From Methanosarcina siciliae T4/M (GTDB lineage Archaea > Halobacteriota > Methanosarcinia > Methanosarcinales > Methanosarcinaceae), in NCBI RefSeq assembly GCF_000970085.1, contig NZ_CP009506.1, forward strand, positions 496,001 to 560,000: a stretch of 64,000 nt of DNA, given 5' to 3'. A program made the position numbers and the translations under genes. This document shows positions 18,325 to 26,828 of this stretch, piece by piece (position 1 is the stretch's first letter; every line of letters begins with the position of its first letter). The notes beneath the pieces are model-generated. The model did not search any database and had not been told where the DNA came from. It saw only the letters and a program-made list of their open reading frames with translations.

Positions 18325-19785
18325 CTGAATGTAAGTATTTCAACGATATCCTCTCAGGATAAGAAGCTTACAGACGCTCACCTCTTCCAGAAATGGAAAA
18401 CTATTGACTGGAATCAAGTAGAAAAGAGTGTTAATAAGTTGCAAACCCGAATTGCAAAAGCAGTCATGAAAAACAAATGGAACCATGTCAAGAGATTGCA
18501 GTATTTATTAACTCATTCCTATTTCGCCAAACTTCTGGCAGTAAGAAGAGTTACTCTAAACAAAGGAAAAAGGACACCTGGAATTGATAATGAAAAATGG
18601 CTAACTTCCAACGCCAAAATGACGGCTGTCCTCAGACTTACTGGTAAAGGATACATAGCTAAACCCCTGAAAAGAGTCTTCGTCACTAAGATTGGTAAGA
18701 ATAAGAAACGTCCCTTAGGCATCCCTACAATGTATGACAGAGCTATTCAGTCTTTATATGCATTAGCTCTCGAACCCATAGCTGAAACAATATCTGACCT
18801 TAGGTCTTTTGGATTTCGAAAGCACCGAAGTACCAAAGATGCATGTCAGCAAATCTTTTTGTGTTTGAGCAAGAAGAGCTCAGCTCAATGGATCTTAGAA
18901 GGCGACATCAAAGGATGCTTTGATAACATAAATCATCAGTGGTTGTTGACTAACATTCCGATGGACAAGTCAATACTAACTCAATTTCTCAAAGCAGGTT
19001 TTATTTACAAACACCATCTGAATCCAACTAAAGCAGGTACGCCGCAAGGTGGAATAGTCTCCCCCATTCTGGCTAATATGACATTAGACGGCATCGAGGA
19101 GTTACTTATGAGCAAATACCCAAAACAAGGTCGTAAGTCTCCTAAGGTTAACTTCGTCCGTTATGCTGATGACTTCATAGTTACTGCTAATTCAGAAGAA
19201 ACTGCCAGAGAAATTCGGGACATACTTATTGTTTTCCTCAAAGAACGAGGTCTTGAGCTATCTGATGATAAAACCCTTATAACAAACATTAATGAAGGCT
19301 TCGATTTCCTCGGCTGGAATTTCCGCAAGTATAATGGCAAGCTCCTGATCAAACCTTCCAAAAAGTCCATCCAAAGATTTACTGAAACAATCAGTCAAAC
19401 CATAAAGAAAGGAATGGCATGGTCTCAGGAAGTCTTAATTGCCAAACTGAATCCCATAATAAGAGGTTGGACTAATTATCACAACTCAGTAGTCTCCTCG
19501 GAAGTTTTCCAGATCCTTGACCATCGAATCTGGGAACTGTTATGGACATGGGCTAAAAGAAGACATCCAAACAAATCTAAATCTTGGATTGTCAACAAAT
19601 ATTGGAAAAGAAGCATTTCCAGAAAGTGGAATTTCAGAACAGAAGGAAACGGGTTACTACTTCCATCCCAAACCAGAATCTATAGACATACTCCTTTAAG
19701 ACTGCAAATGAATCCATTTCTTGACACTGATTACTACCGTGAACGCCAAAACAAATTGAACTTCCGGAAAAGTCACTCCATTTGA
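18325..19785 (+). CDS. group II intron C maturase / reverse transcriptase
   Basis: About 486 residues. The frame is open upstream to 18223, but AAAGGAGG at 18311-18316 is followed seven bases later by CUG (18325), and the protein from there (MNVSISTISSQDKKL) aligns with the start of the intron B protein, so I place the start at this CUG. Reverse transcriptase motifs: GKRTPGIDNEKW, RPLGIPTMYDRAIQSLYALA, WILEGDIKGCFDNINHQWL, GTPQGGIVSPILANMTLD and the catalytic VRYADDFIVTA. The maturase domain has FDFLGWNFRKYNGKLLIKPS, NPIIRGWTNYH and KRRHPNKSKSWIVNKYW. No endonuclease domain. The frame is intact, so it could act on other introns in trans even though its own intron is interrupted. Confidence 0.85.
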   Translation: MNVSISTISSQDKKLTDAHLFQKWKTIDWNQVEKSVNKLQTRIAKAVMKNKWNHVKRLQYLLTHSYFAKLLAVRRVTLNKGKRTPGIDNEKWLTSNAKMTAVLRLTGKGYIAKPLKRVFVTKIGKNKKRPLGIPTMYDRAIQSLYALALEPIAETISDLRSFGFRKHRSTKDACQQIFLCLSKKSSAQWILEGDIKGCFDNINHQWLLTNIPMDKSILTQFLKAGFIYKHHLNPTKAGTPQGGIVSPILANMTLDGIEELLMSKYPKQGRKSPKVNFVRYADDFIVTANSEETAREIRDILIVFLKERGLELSDDKTLITNINEGFDFLGWNFRKYNGKLLIKPSKKSIQRFTETISQTIKKGMAWSQEVLIAKLNPIIRGWTNYHNSVVSSEVFQILDHRIWELLWTWAKRRHPNKSKSWIVNKYWKRSISRKWNFRTEGNGLLLPSQTRIYRHTPLRLQMNPFLDTDYYRERQNKLNFRKSHSI

Positions 19786-19848
19786 AATTAAAAAAAAAAG
19801 AGAAAAAAAAAGACTGCTGCCCGATACAGAAAAGGTTATAGAACGCTT

Positions 19849-19882
19849 GAGCCGTATGAAGGGAAACTTTCACGTACGGTTC
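19849..19882 (+). ncRNA. group II intron C domain V
   Basis: A 34-nt hairpin GAGCCGUAUGAAGGGAAA...ACGUACGGUUC, which is the canonical domain V form with the GAGCCGUAU/GUACGGUUC outer stem. It confirms the intron class and its orientation. Confidence 0.9.
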
Positions 19883-19923
19883 TTAGAAGAGGAAGAGCGA
19901 GTAATCGCTCTTTCTTATTCGAC

Positions 19924-20526
19924 AACGACAAGATGTACGAAGATGAAACAGGATAGCAAAAGGGAGAAATTCAAAAGAGGAAAATTGCGGAAACAGAGAT
20001 ATTCTCGGTTGATGGGCGTATAACAAAAATTAGTGGAATTATCCCAATAATGGGAAAATGGAAGGAGAAAGTACGTGAGAAAAAAATAATCATGTACTTT
20101 CATGCTAAATTAGAAAAATATATGAAAACGATACTATTATATGTTATAATCACCTTGAAACAGAACGTTAAGAAAGCGCGACTCTCTAAAAAATTAACTG
20201 TATAAGCTGAAAATAACTACAAGGTATATTTGAAAAAGAAGATGTGATAACGGAGCTAATTTCAAAAATTGGTAGAAAATACAGAAAAAAGTTAGTATTT
20301 TTTAAATTGTTTTTCTAGGAAAATATATCTTGTAATAAGACGTATACTTAGTAGAGTGGGCTTGAGACTGGTAGACTTAGAGCATGTACATTTGCTTTCA
20401 AGTGAGGTTCAAAGTTGTGAGCAAACTATAGCTCGTGAGATTAAATTAATAGTAGGGCTGGATATGTGTGATAATCTATGCACGTATGATACGTCACAAA
20501 AAGACGTAGATGTTTCGACAGATGTG
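19924..20526. other. intergenic region right of intron C
   Basis: About 600 bp. It should contain the 3' exon of the intron, but I could not recognise the rest of the IS110-type transposase in it. AT-rich; the right part holds the promoter of the antitoxin/zeta-toxin pair. A frame is open from 20356 into the antitoxin gene without family resemblance. Confidence 0.35.
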
Positions 20527-20730
20527 ATGGCGAACGAAAGTCAAGTTATCGCAAAAATCGCAAAACAAGCTGCCAGAAATGCTATAATGGATACCTTTAG
20601 GCTTGGTAATCCAATAATGATTCTAGAAGACGGATATATTGTCAAAAAATATCCAGATGGAAGAACTGAAACTGTAAAAAAAATCGAGAAAATGCCAGTA
20701 ATATCAGGAAAAAGAATTTATCATCTATGA
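20527..20730 (+). CDS. small antitoxin-like partner of the zeta toxin
   Basis: 67 residues from the ATG at 20527: MANESQVIAKIAKQAARNAI, then DTFRLGNPIMILEDGYIVKK and YPDGRTETVKKI. This is the form of the short proteins often found directly before COG4185-type zeta toxins: a helical N-terminus with repeated Ala and then a GNPxxxxxDGxIVxxxPDG beta hairpin. The frame is open for 57 more codons upstream (to 20356) but that part shows no family pattern, so I prefer the shorter start. It is 15 bp upstream of the toxin gene, in the same direction. The role is inferred from position and pattern. Confidence 0.6.
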   Translation: MANESQVIAKIAKQAARNAIMDTFRLGNPIMILEDGYIVKKYPDGRTETVKKIEKMPVISGKRIYHL

Positions 20731-20745
20731 AACATATTACGGTTC

Positions 20746-21504
20746 ATGAGACGTATGAGAGTATTTGCCGGCCCAAATGGTGCTGGCAAATCAACCTTGC
20801 TCAATCAAGTTAACAAAGCAGTACTTATAGAGCATGGATTTGAAATAATAAATTCAAACCGTCATATAAATCCTGATGATCTCAATGCGATTGATATAAT
20901 TGATTTTAGTAAATTTGGGGTGATGGTTGAAGAAATTGATTTTAAAGAGCATGTACGGCAGTCTCCCCATTATGAAAGAAGTAATATTAATATTGAAAAC
21001 ATAGTAATTAAAAATAATTCATTTGAAATTCCTAACAAAAACTCATATATTGGCTCGATTCTAGCTGATTATTTACGAGTTTGTTATATAAAATTAAATG
21101 AAGATAATTTTTCATTTGAAACTGTTTTATCACACCCTTCAAAAGTAGATTTTCTAAAAAGTACAAAAGAGTGTGGATGGTTGGTATACTTATACTATGT
21201 ATGCACAGAAGATCCAATTATCAACGTTGCGCGGGTAGAGGATAGAGTCTTAAAAGGAGGACATTATGTTCCACCTGAAAAAGTCATAGATAGGTATTGG
21301 CGGTCACTTGCAAATTTATTTCCCGCTTTACAATGTTGCCATAGAGCATATATCTTTGATAACTCAACAAAAGATATGCCACTAATTGCCGAAAAGAATC
21401 CAGATGATACATTAAAGTTATGTACAGATTATACTCCAGCATGGGTAGACGAATATGTATTATCAAAATGCAGATTAGAATCAAAATTTAAAATTATTTT
21501 GTAA
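20746..21504 (+). CDS. zeta-toxin-like / predicted ABC-type ATPase (COG4185-like) kinase
   Basis: 252 residues. The P-loop GPNGAGKST is at residues 9-17, directly at the N-terminus (MRVFAGPNGAGKSTLLN). Later features are FSFETVLSHPSKVDFLKSTK, the conserved segment in this group where the second Glu/Asp and basic residues lie, and ARVEDRVLKGGHYVPPEKVIDRYWRSL, the typical arginine-rich lid with GGHxVP. Zeta-type toxins phosphorylate UDP-N-acetylglucosamine in bacteria; archaeal targets are not known. The gene follows the small antitoxin-like gene by 15 bp, so this is a likely two-gene toxin-antitoxin pair. The protein has an unusual ~90-residue insertion (residues 33-115) between P-loop and conserved segment. 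Confidence 0.8.
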   Translation: MRRMRVFAGPNGAGKSTLLNQVNKAVLIEHGFEIINSNRHINPDDLNAIDIIDFSKFGVMVEEIDFKEHVRQSPHYERSNINIENIVIKNNSFEIPNKNSYIGSILADYLRVCYIKLNEDNFSFETVLSHPSKVDFLKSTKECGWLVYLYYVCTEDPIINVARVEDRVLKGGHYVPPEKVIDRYWRSLANLFPALQCCHRAYIFDNSTKDMPLIAEKNPDDTLKLCTDYTPAWVDEYVLSKCRLESKFKIIL

Positions 21505-21920
21505 AAAACACTGGTAGTATGCTAATTTTTCTGTAAAATTACAAATTATAGAGGGTTTTTGAATCAAAAGTTCGATATCAATAAATTGTTTTTACATCCA
21601 GTGTCCAAAAAATTGACTTTGAATTTACAGCAAATTTGCGACACTACCTACTTTCTAACTATAGTCATTTACGCAAAAAATTACACTTACGCAAAGAATT
21701 AAACTAAAATTGGACTGACCTATTTTCTAGTCCAATGCATTGTGTTTTCAGTTATTTCTGAGAATTAAGTATCCGCATCGAAATAACTTAGGTGCTTTTT
21801 TATACTGTTTTAAAGTATTATCGCGAACGAGCTCGTTTATTTAATTCAAACAAATTGTATATTCCCTAGGTTATTTTGTTACGACTCCTAAGTGTAAATT
21901 GTTGCATTCATAACTATAAT
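21505..21920. other. intergenic AT-rich region
   Basis: About 415 bp without a recognised gene between the zeta-toxin gene and the MITE-like element. A short near-duplicate (CGCAAAAAATTACACTTACGCAAAGAATTA at about 21673-21702) is the only repeat noticed. Confidence 0.35.
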
Positions 21921-22208
21921 CTCACATTTCGACCCCCTCCCAAAAAACACAACTTATTTTTTTTATTCGCACAGTCCATTGCTAATTTTGCCTTTACATT
22001 TCTATTAATTACCCAATATTCACTATATTTATTCAGAGGTATCTATTTTTTTATTTTATTTTCTAAATTTGAACTGGATTTTTTTGAACATTGTGGGATT
22101 CAAGCCAAAATCATTGATTTTGTTGAGCATGTTTTACGGCAGATTCAATAAGTTTATCCAGTTGTTGCAAAAATCACCTTATTTTTGAAAGGGGGGTCGA
22201 AATGTGAG
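21921..22208. mobile_element. MITE-like element with IS1634-type terminal repeats
   Basis: A 288-bp segment bounded by CTCACATTTCGACCCC and GGGGTCGAAATGTGAG, the same 16-bp inverted repeats as the 2.1-kb insertion sequence at 16057-18154, with no transposase frame inside. No target duplication could be seen. Probably an internally deleted or non-autonomous derivative mobilised by that transposase. Confidence 0.8.
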
Positions 22209-22553
22209 TTTTAACCTAGATTCCCGCCCACTCATAACGAGGCAGGCGGGTTCACCCCCAGATCATGGTGTACAGCTGTTTTTTATTTTTCCAGCATCTC
22301 GCCCACTCAAAGCGATTTTCCTGGCTGTCCGAAGCATTCAATGACATCGAGTTTGTCGCCACGAAGGTTCTCTCACCGTTATGTGTAATATAGCACATAA
22401 CGAGGATACAATTAACGATCCGAGAAACGAGAACCTTTTGAAATTTCAAGGAATCAACGCCCCAATTAACGAAAACCTTTTCAAATTTCAAGGGATATAA
22501 AACCAAGTATTACCAGACTCGTTATGAATCAACGGGAATCTAGGTTTTAACTC
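22204..22553. repeat. 350-bp element with long imperfect terminal inverted repeats
   Basis: The left end reads GTGAGTTTTAACCTAGATTC, CCGCCCACTCATAACGAG. The reverse complement of the right end reads GTGAGTTAAAACCTAGATTC, CCGTTGATTCATAACGAG. The arms thus match over about 38 bases with a few differences. The interior has no gene but a short direct repeat (ACCTTTTGAAATTTCAAGG and ACCTTTTCAAATTTCAAGG, around 22434-22495). It abuts the MITE-like element, sharing the GTGAG. Nature unknown; possibly a second non-autonomous element. Confidence 0.6.
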
Positions 22554-22641
22554 ACCTTTCAAAGATGAGTGATTTTCCGTTATCCTCTGGCTTTGTTTGT
22601 GTATGCCTAATAAAAGAATAATCCTGACAATAACGATTTTG

Positions 22642-24303
22642 TTAATATGGCAGGTATTTTTCCATGTTTAGAAAAGAAAATAACGATGCTTGTTTTGTGT
22701 CCATTTCTTCCACAATAATTTTGCTTTTTTTGGACTCTTTTTCCTGAACTACCGCAATCTTGATCTCAGACAGTTTTTCAATGAGCTTTTTCAAAGAGAA
22801 ACCGTACATTTTGGTCTCCCATGCCAGGTATCTGTAGAAAAGTAGGCCAGCCATAGCCAAAAACACATGAACTCTAATGTTTTCATCCTTGTGATGATAT
22901 ACTGGTCCTACAGGAACAAGCAAGTGATCATTCAACAGTTTAAAATCATCTTCAACAAGATTCTTACTGTTATATGTTTTCACTATCTTTTTAGTTTGCC
23001 ATTTTTGCTTATCCGTAAATAGGACGTTCTTCCCAAACGTCTTTTCGCACTTTTTTTCGTTTTCTTCATCAATCCAGAACTTTAACTGAGGCTTTTTCTT
23101 CCCTTCCAGAGCATCAATTATTTCATATTTTATAACGCTATTGTATTTTTTCAGAATAATTCCTGCAACCTCACGTTCTACGCTGCTCCTGTTTCTTTCT
23201 TTTCCTTTACTGCTTTCTAATCTTCTCTGGAGATCCTCCAAACTATCAATTATTCTTGATTTGTTTGTTTCATAAGTGCTCTTTTGAAGCTTGTAAGTTC
23301 CTTCGTTGTAGGTTATTACGGTTGTATATTCTGCTCCGTAAAACTGGTGTTTTGTTCTGTATCCAAAAATTTTGTTACCTTTCGAATTCTTGTATAAACA
23401 CTCATATTTGGAAAGCGGAACATCGAGAAGCTCCTCGGCTTGATTTGTTTTTGCAGATCCTACAAAACTCATTTTTGAGGTTACCTTTTCAATGTTATCT
23501 TTTGAGTTGTTACCCTTATCGAAAACAAGAACAAGATCTTCAGAACAGATATTTAATTCAGTCAGTCTGTTTATGATTTTATCTACTATGCCTGAAAATT
23601 CTTCAGAGTCATGAACATTTCCAGGATATGTTTCATGAATAAAAGGTATGTTATCCTCGTTTACAGCTAGCGAAACACATATTTGATTTTTGTCTTTCCT
23701 ATGCTTTTTGTTATATCCTTTATGAAGCAGTTCGCTCTCGTCATCATAATTGTTAGCATACGTAAACCAGTTTGATTCATCCACAAACATTATTGATGGA
23801 GTAAATCCCTTTCCTACAAGAACTCTGCAAAGATCGTCTTCAATCTTTTTCATAGTATCCAAGTCGACATAATTCATTTGGTTCAGAAAATTCTGACAAT
23901 TTAACTTGTGCGGGAATTTCCACATGAAAGCTAAAGGGGATTTTTTGAACCACTCTTCAATCCCGTTTTCACTTAAAACGCCGTGACTTTTTCCGATTAC
24001 ATCAAGTAAGAGGTATTCTCCAACACTCAATCCATCTATTAATTTTTTGTCAGTATGCTTGTTAACTATGTCAATGAATCCAAGTTCTTCATTCACATGA
24101 AGAAGTGCGGCAAGCTTGCCGTAATCAAAGGATCTAAGTTTATCATAGGGCAATGATTCACATTGCCTTTTCATCTCAAGTATTTTTTCTGCGCTACCCA
24201 GATAAACCTGAAAAATGGTTTTTACCTTTCCATCAACTCTGGCAGATTCTACTATATACCAGTAAGGTTTCCCATTGACGAGTTTCTTTCTTAAAAATAC
24301 CAT
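22642..24303 (-). CDS. IS1634-type transposase, apparently intact
   Basis: 553 residues, one frame. It starts MVFLRKKLVNGKPYWYIVES and continues with the family pattern: PSIMFVDESNWFTYANNYDD, KKHRKDKNQICVSLAVNEDN (first catalytic Asp region), FIHETYPGNVHDSEEF and LVLVFDKGNNSKDNIE (second Asp). LVEDDFKLLNDHLLVPVGPVYHH supplies the region of the third acidic residue, and HVFLAMAGLLFYRYLAWET is the usual C-terminal helix. It differs clearly from the transposase at 16253, so it is another member. No matching terminal repeats were identified around it, though ACTCACCTTTCAAAGATGAGT at 22548-22568 near its 3' side forms a hairpin. Probably intact but its element ends are unproven. Confidence 0.85.
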   Translation of the reverse strand: MVFLRKKLVNGKPYWYIVESARVDGKVKTIFQVYLGSAEKILEMKRQCESLPYDKLRSFDYGKLAALLHVNEELGFIDIVNKHTDKKLIDGLSVGEYLLLDVIGKSHGVLSENGIEEWFKKSPLAFMWKFPHKLNCQNFLNQMNYVDLDTMKKIEDDLCRVLVGKGFTPSIMFVDESNWFTYANNYDDESELLHKGYNKKHRKDKNQICVSLAVNEDNIPFIHETYPGNVHDSEEFSGIVDKIINRLTELNICSEDLVLVFDKGNNSKDNIEKVTSKMSFVGSAKTNQAEELLDVPLSKYECLYKNSKGNKIFGYRTKHQFYGAEYTTVITYNEGTYKLQKSTYETNKSRIIDSLEDLQRRLESSKGKERNRSSVEREVAGIILKKYNSVIKYEIIDALEGKKKPQLKFWIDEENEKKCEKTFGKNVLFTDKQKWQTKKIVKTYNSKNLVEDDFKLLNDHLLVPVGPVYHHKDENIRVHVFLAMAGLLFYRYLAWETKMYGFSLKKLIEKLSEIKIAVVQEKESKKSKIIVEEMDTKQASLFSFLNMEKYLPY

Positions 24304-24831
24304 AGTATTGATTATGATCTACCTATATAAATAACTTTTTGAAATAAACAATATCAATAGACTTTTTAAAGTGAATTTAATACTTAGGATCTACAAATAA
24401 AAAATTTGCAAAAGGTCAGCTGATATTGTTTTTTAGAGAAAATTGAGGTTAAAATCGCGTTTCTTTGAAACTTCAGTTTAAGGTTGGAAGACATGACCTG
24501 ATAAGAGCGCCAGGAGCTTTTAGAAGGTTGAATGTCTGAGCAAGTAAAAGTAATTTTTTCTTAAAAAAGGGAATTTAATGCTCTTAATTTAATTTTAAAG
24601 CATTAATAGAGAAATTGGCAAAACCTCATTTGTTAAAATTCTTATGATAATATTTTTGGAAAGAGGTTTTTAGATCTCTAATATTAATTTGAATTAAAAA
24701 CCGGATACAAAGAATGTTCTTAAGAAGCTTTATAGTAATTTTGAAATAAGGATGGGCCACGATTGGTCCAAAGATACTGGAGATTGGTATATATAGAGAT
24801 TTCTAAATTGGGCGCGGTATTCAAAAGAAGC
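24304..24831. other. intergenic region upstream of the transposase and downstream of the ABC system
   Basis: About 530 bp, AT-rich, with no gene found. It contains the promoter side of the leftward transposase gene and the 3' side of the ABC-system operon. An AT-rich TATA-like stretch (GGTATATATAGAG) is at 24787-24799. Confidence 0.35.
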
Positions 24832-26418
24832 TCAGGAACTGATTCTCTTTAATAAAAAATCATACCTATCCTTCATCTCATATTGAATGTATTTTTCAAG
24901 CAAACTCTTTTCTTTAGAGTTAAACGTCGTCAAAATAATTTGCCAATTATCAGAATTCGGAATTTTTTCAATTATCTTCACAAAAGCTTTGATAGCACTA
25001 GCATCTAAATTTTGTTGTTTAGGCTCGTCCAAAATTAAAAGATTTGGATATTTGATTCTTTCTACATCAAATAACTTAACTGAAGTTTGGAGTAAGGCTA
25101 AGTAATAACTCAGGATAATTCGGATATAATCACTCGAACTGCTAATATTAGAAATATCATAAAATTCCAACGAAGGAGTGTAATTATCAGACATTTCTAA
25201 TTTTATATCGTTCGTTAGTTTACTTGAAGTAAATAAATGTAGCTCTTTAGAATTGTTAATCAAGAAATTCTTTATTGTGTTTAATATATCTTGATCTGTT
25301 GTAGATTTTTTGTAATCTTTTATTTCGTTTTCTATTTGTTTTTTGTGTTTTTCAGCTTCGTCAATTTTATGCATAAGCGGTTCCAAGCCTTCCCATTTAG
25401 ATAATAACTCCTTATAATTTAAAATATCAGAATAAAGTTTATCTATTTCCCTAGCCAAATCTCTTAAGTTTTGTATTTCCTGTCCAAGATAAGTTTTCAT
25501 TTGAAAATCTAACATATTTTTTAGATACGTTTCATCTGAACTTAAATTTTGAATTATTTGCAATGTTTTCTGTAGTTCCAGCTCCCGAGCTTCTAAAATC
25601 TTAACAAAAGAAGACTTTTCATCTTCTAAGAACAGCAAATTTTCAGTTACAGTAGATATATTACTTATTTCTGATTTGCACAAACGGCAATGTGATTCAT
25701 CATTAGAACTAAGTTTTGACTCGCACACCGGACAGCGGGTAATATTCAACTCAAGATTGAGCCTCTGAATTTGTTCTAATTGTTTATTCTTTTTTTTATT
25801 AATCTCAATTTTTGCAATGTAATTTTTGTAACTATTAATTTCCCTAACTAAGTCTCTTTTTTTTTCTAAAGCCAAAGTTTTTGAATTTAAAATTTGTCTC
25901 AATTTATCTCTTTTAGAATTTGCAGAAGAGTCAAATAAGTCTTTTTTGTCGTATATAACCTGAATTGTTTCTTCTTTCTCTTTTAGTAAATTTTCCATAT
26001 GACATATTAAATCATTTATTTCATATCTCCCAAATCCAATTTTATCAATTATAAGTACGTTATTGTCACTAACCGTAGCATTTCCTAGCGTGAGAATGTA
26101 ATCTCTTTTAAGATCTAGTTCAGTTTTTAAGCTTTTGATTGTGTTACTAATCTCTTTTTTCTCCAGTTCTAGCAAATGTACATTAAATTTTCCTAGTCCA
26201 AGTAAGTATTCAAATGATATTTTTTTCACGTCTCTTATATTATACCGAGTAATCTGACGCGCTTGTATTTGAGACCAACCAGCTTTTTGTTCAACGAAAA
26301 AAAGAGGTACTAAATTTTCAAAATATAATTTTTTATTATCCCCATCATATCCTACGACTTCAACGATTTCCCAGTTCAAAAAATTAAATAAATATCTCTG
26401 AAATCCATATTCATCCAT
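24832..26418 (-). CDS. ABC-ATPase, C-terminal piece of a frameshifted gene (three-component system)
   Basis: 528 residues covering most of an SMC/Rad50-like ABC ATPase. The Q-loop is in VPLFFVEQKAGWSQIQ (about 37-52). Long coiled coils flank a zinc-hook-like pair CPVCESK (Cys229, Cys232) and CRLCKSE (Cys244, Cys247). The C-terminus has SSSSDYIRIILSYYLALLQ in place of a classical signature, Walker B YPNLLILDEP (about 457-466), D-loop QQNLD, and IILTTFN where the switch His would be. The P-loop half is the separate frame at 26433-26828. Reading upstream in this frame gives NDFYIISNGTMDEYGFQRYL, which continues naturally from the other piece, so one indel near 26440-26455 split an original gene of about 665 codons. 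Confidence 0.75.
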   Translation of the reverse strand: MDEYGFQRYLFNFLNWEIVEVVGYDGDNKKLYFENLVPLFFVEQKAGWSQIQARQITRYNIRDVKKISFEYLLGLGKFNVHLLELEKKEISNTIKSLKTELDLKRDYILTLGNATVSDNNVLIIDKIGFGRYEINDLICHMENLLKEKEETIQVIYDKKDLFDSSANSKRDKLRQILNSKTLALEKKRDLVREINSYKNYIAKIEINKKKNKQLEQIQRLNLELNITRCPVCESKLSSNDESHCRLCKSEISNISTVTENLLFLEDEKSSFVKILEARELELQKTLQIIQNLSSDETYLKNMLDFQMKTYLGQEIQNLRDLAREIDKLYSDILNYKELLSKWEGLEPLMHKIDEAEKHKKQIENEIKDYKKSTTDQDILNTIKNFLINNSKELHLFTSSKLTNDIKLEMSDNYTPSLEFYDISNISSSSDYIRIILSYYLALLQTSVKLFDVERIKYPNLLILDEPKQQNLDASAIKAFVKIIEKIPNSDNWQIILTTFNSKEKSLLEKYIQYEMKDRYDFLLKRISS

Positions 26419-26432
26419 TGTTCCATTGCTTA

Positions 26433-26828
26433 TTATATAAAAGTCATTGAATTGTTAGTAGAATAAAATTGCTCCAATTCACACTTTTTTACAATACAGA
26501 TATTTGTCTTTCCAATAATATTCCGTTTAATAGTAATTGTTTCATGTGAATTGCTAATTTCTAAAAGTATATAAGATTCGATAATATTCTTTTCTTCTAT
26601 TTTTTCATAGAATTCTGGTTTAAATGGATTATCTTTAAGTTTAAATATTCCAAGACCTTTTTCGGCACCTAAGCCGTATAAGATGCCTGTTATAATGCTA
26701 CTTTTCCCTACGGAATTAGGTCCATAAATTACATTTAGACCTTTTTTGAATTCCACTAAAGCTCCATATGTAGAATTATCGGCACATCTGATAGTATATT
26801 TCAATTTATTAACAAATAAGTTTCTCAT
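26433..26828 (-). CDS. ABC-ATPase, N-terminal piece with the P-loop
   Basis: 131 codons. The ATPase N-lobe has MRNLFVNKLKYTIRCAD, then LVEFKKGLNVIYGPNSVGKS with the Walker A GPNSVGKSS at about residues 36-44. The frame ends CELEQFYSTNNSMTFI followed by two UAA codons, 15 bp before the next piece starts. It overlaps the middle-component gene by 20 bp. Without the C-terminal piece it has no Walker B and cannot hydrolyse ATP alone. Two polypeptides assembling in trans is possible but unusual. A frameshift pseudogene or a sequencing error is simpler. Confidence 0.7.
   Translation of the reverse strand: MRNLFVNKLKYTIRCADNSTYGALVEFKKGLNVIYGPNSVGKSSIITGILYGLGAEKGLGIFKLKDNPFKPEFYEKIEEKNIIESYILLEISNSHETITIKRNIIGKTNICIVKKCELEQFYSTNNSMTFI

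Larger units (their letters stand above)
15676..19923 (+). mobile_element. group II intron C, interrupted by an IS1634-type insertion
   Basis: The 5' end GUGCGACAAGAAG at 15676 equals that of intron B. The intron 5' domains run to 16056, are interrupted by an insertion sequence (16057-18154) with a 6-bp TTAAAG duplication, and resume at 18155. The maturase gene spans 18325-19785, domain V is 19849-19882, and a domain VI-like stem (AAGAGCGAG/CTCGCTCTT type) leads to the 3' end UUAUUCGAC at 19923. Without the insertion the intron is about 2.14 kb, like intron B. It was inserted into or beside an IS110-type remnant and is in the forward orientation. Confidence 0.8.

Noticed and set aside
21876..22151. 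Forward frame of 91 codons in the MITE-like element
   Set aside because: It crosses the terminal repeat, is Phe-rich and has no family features.
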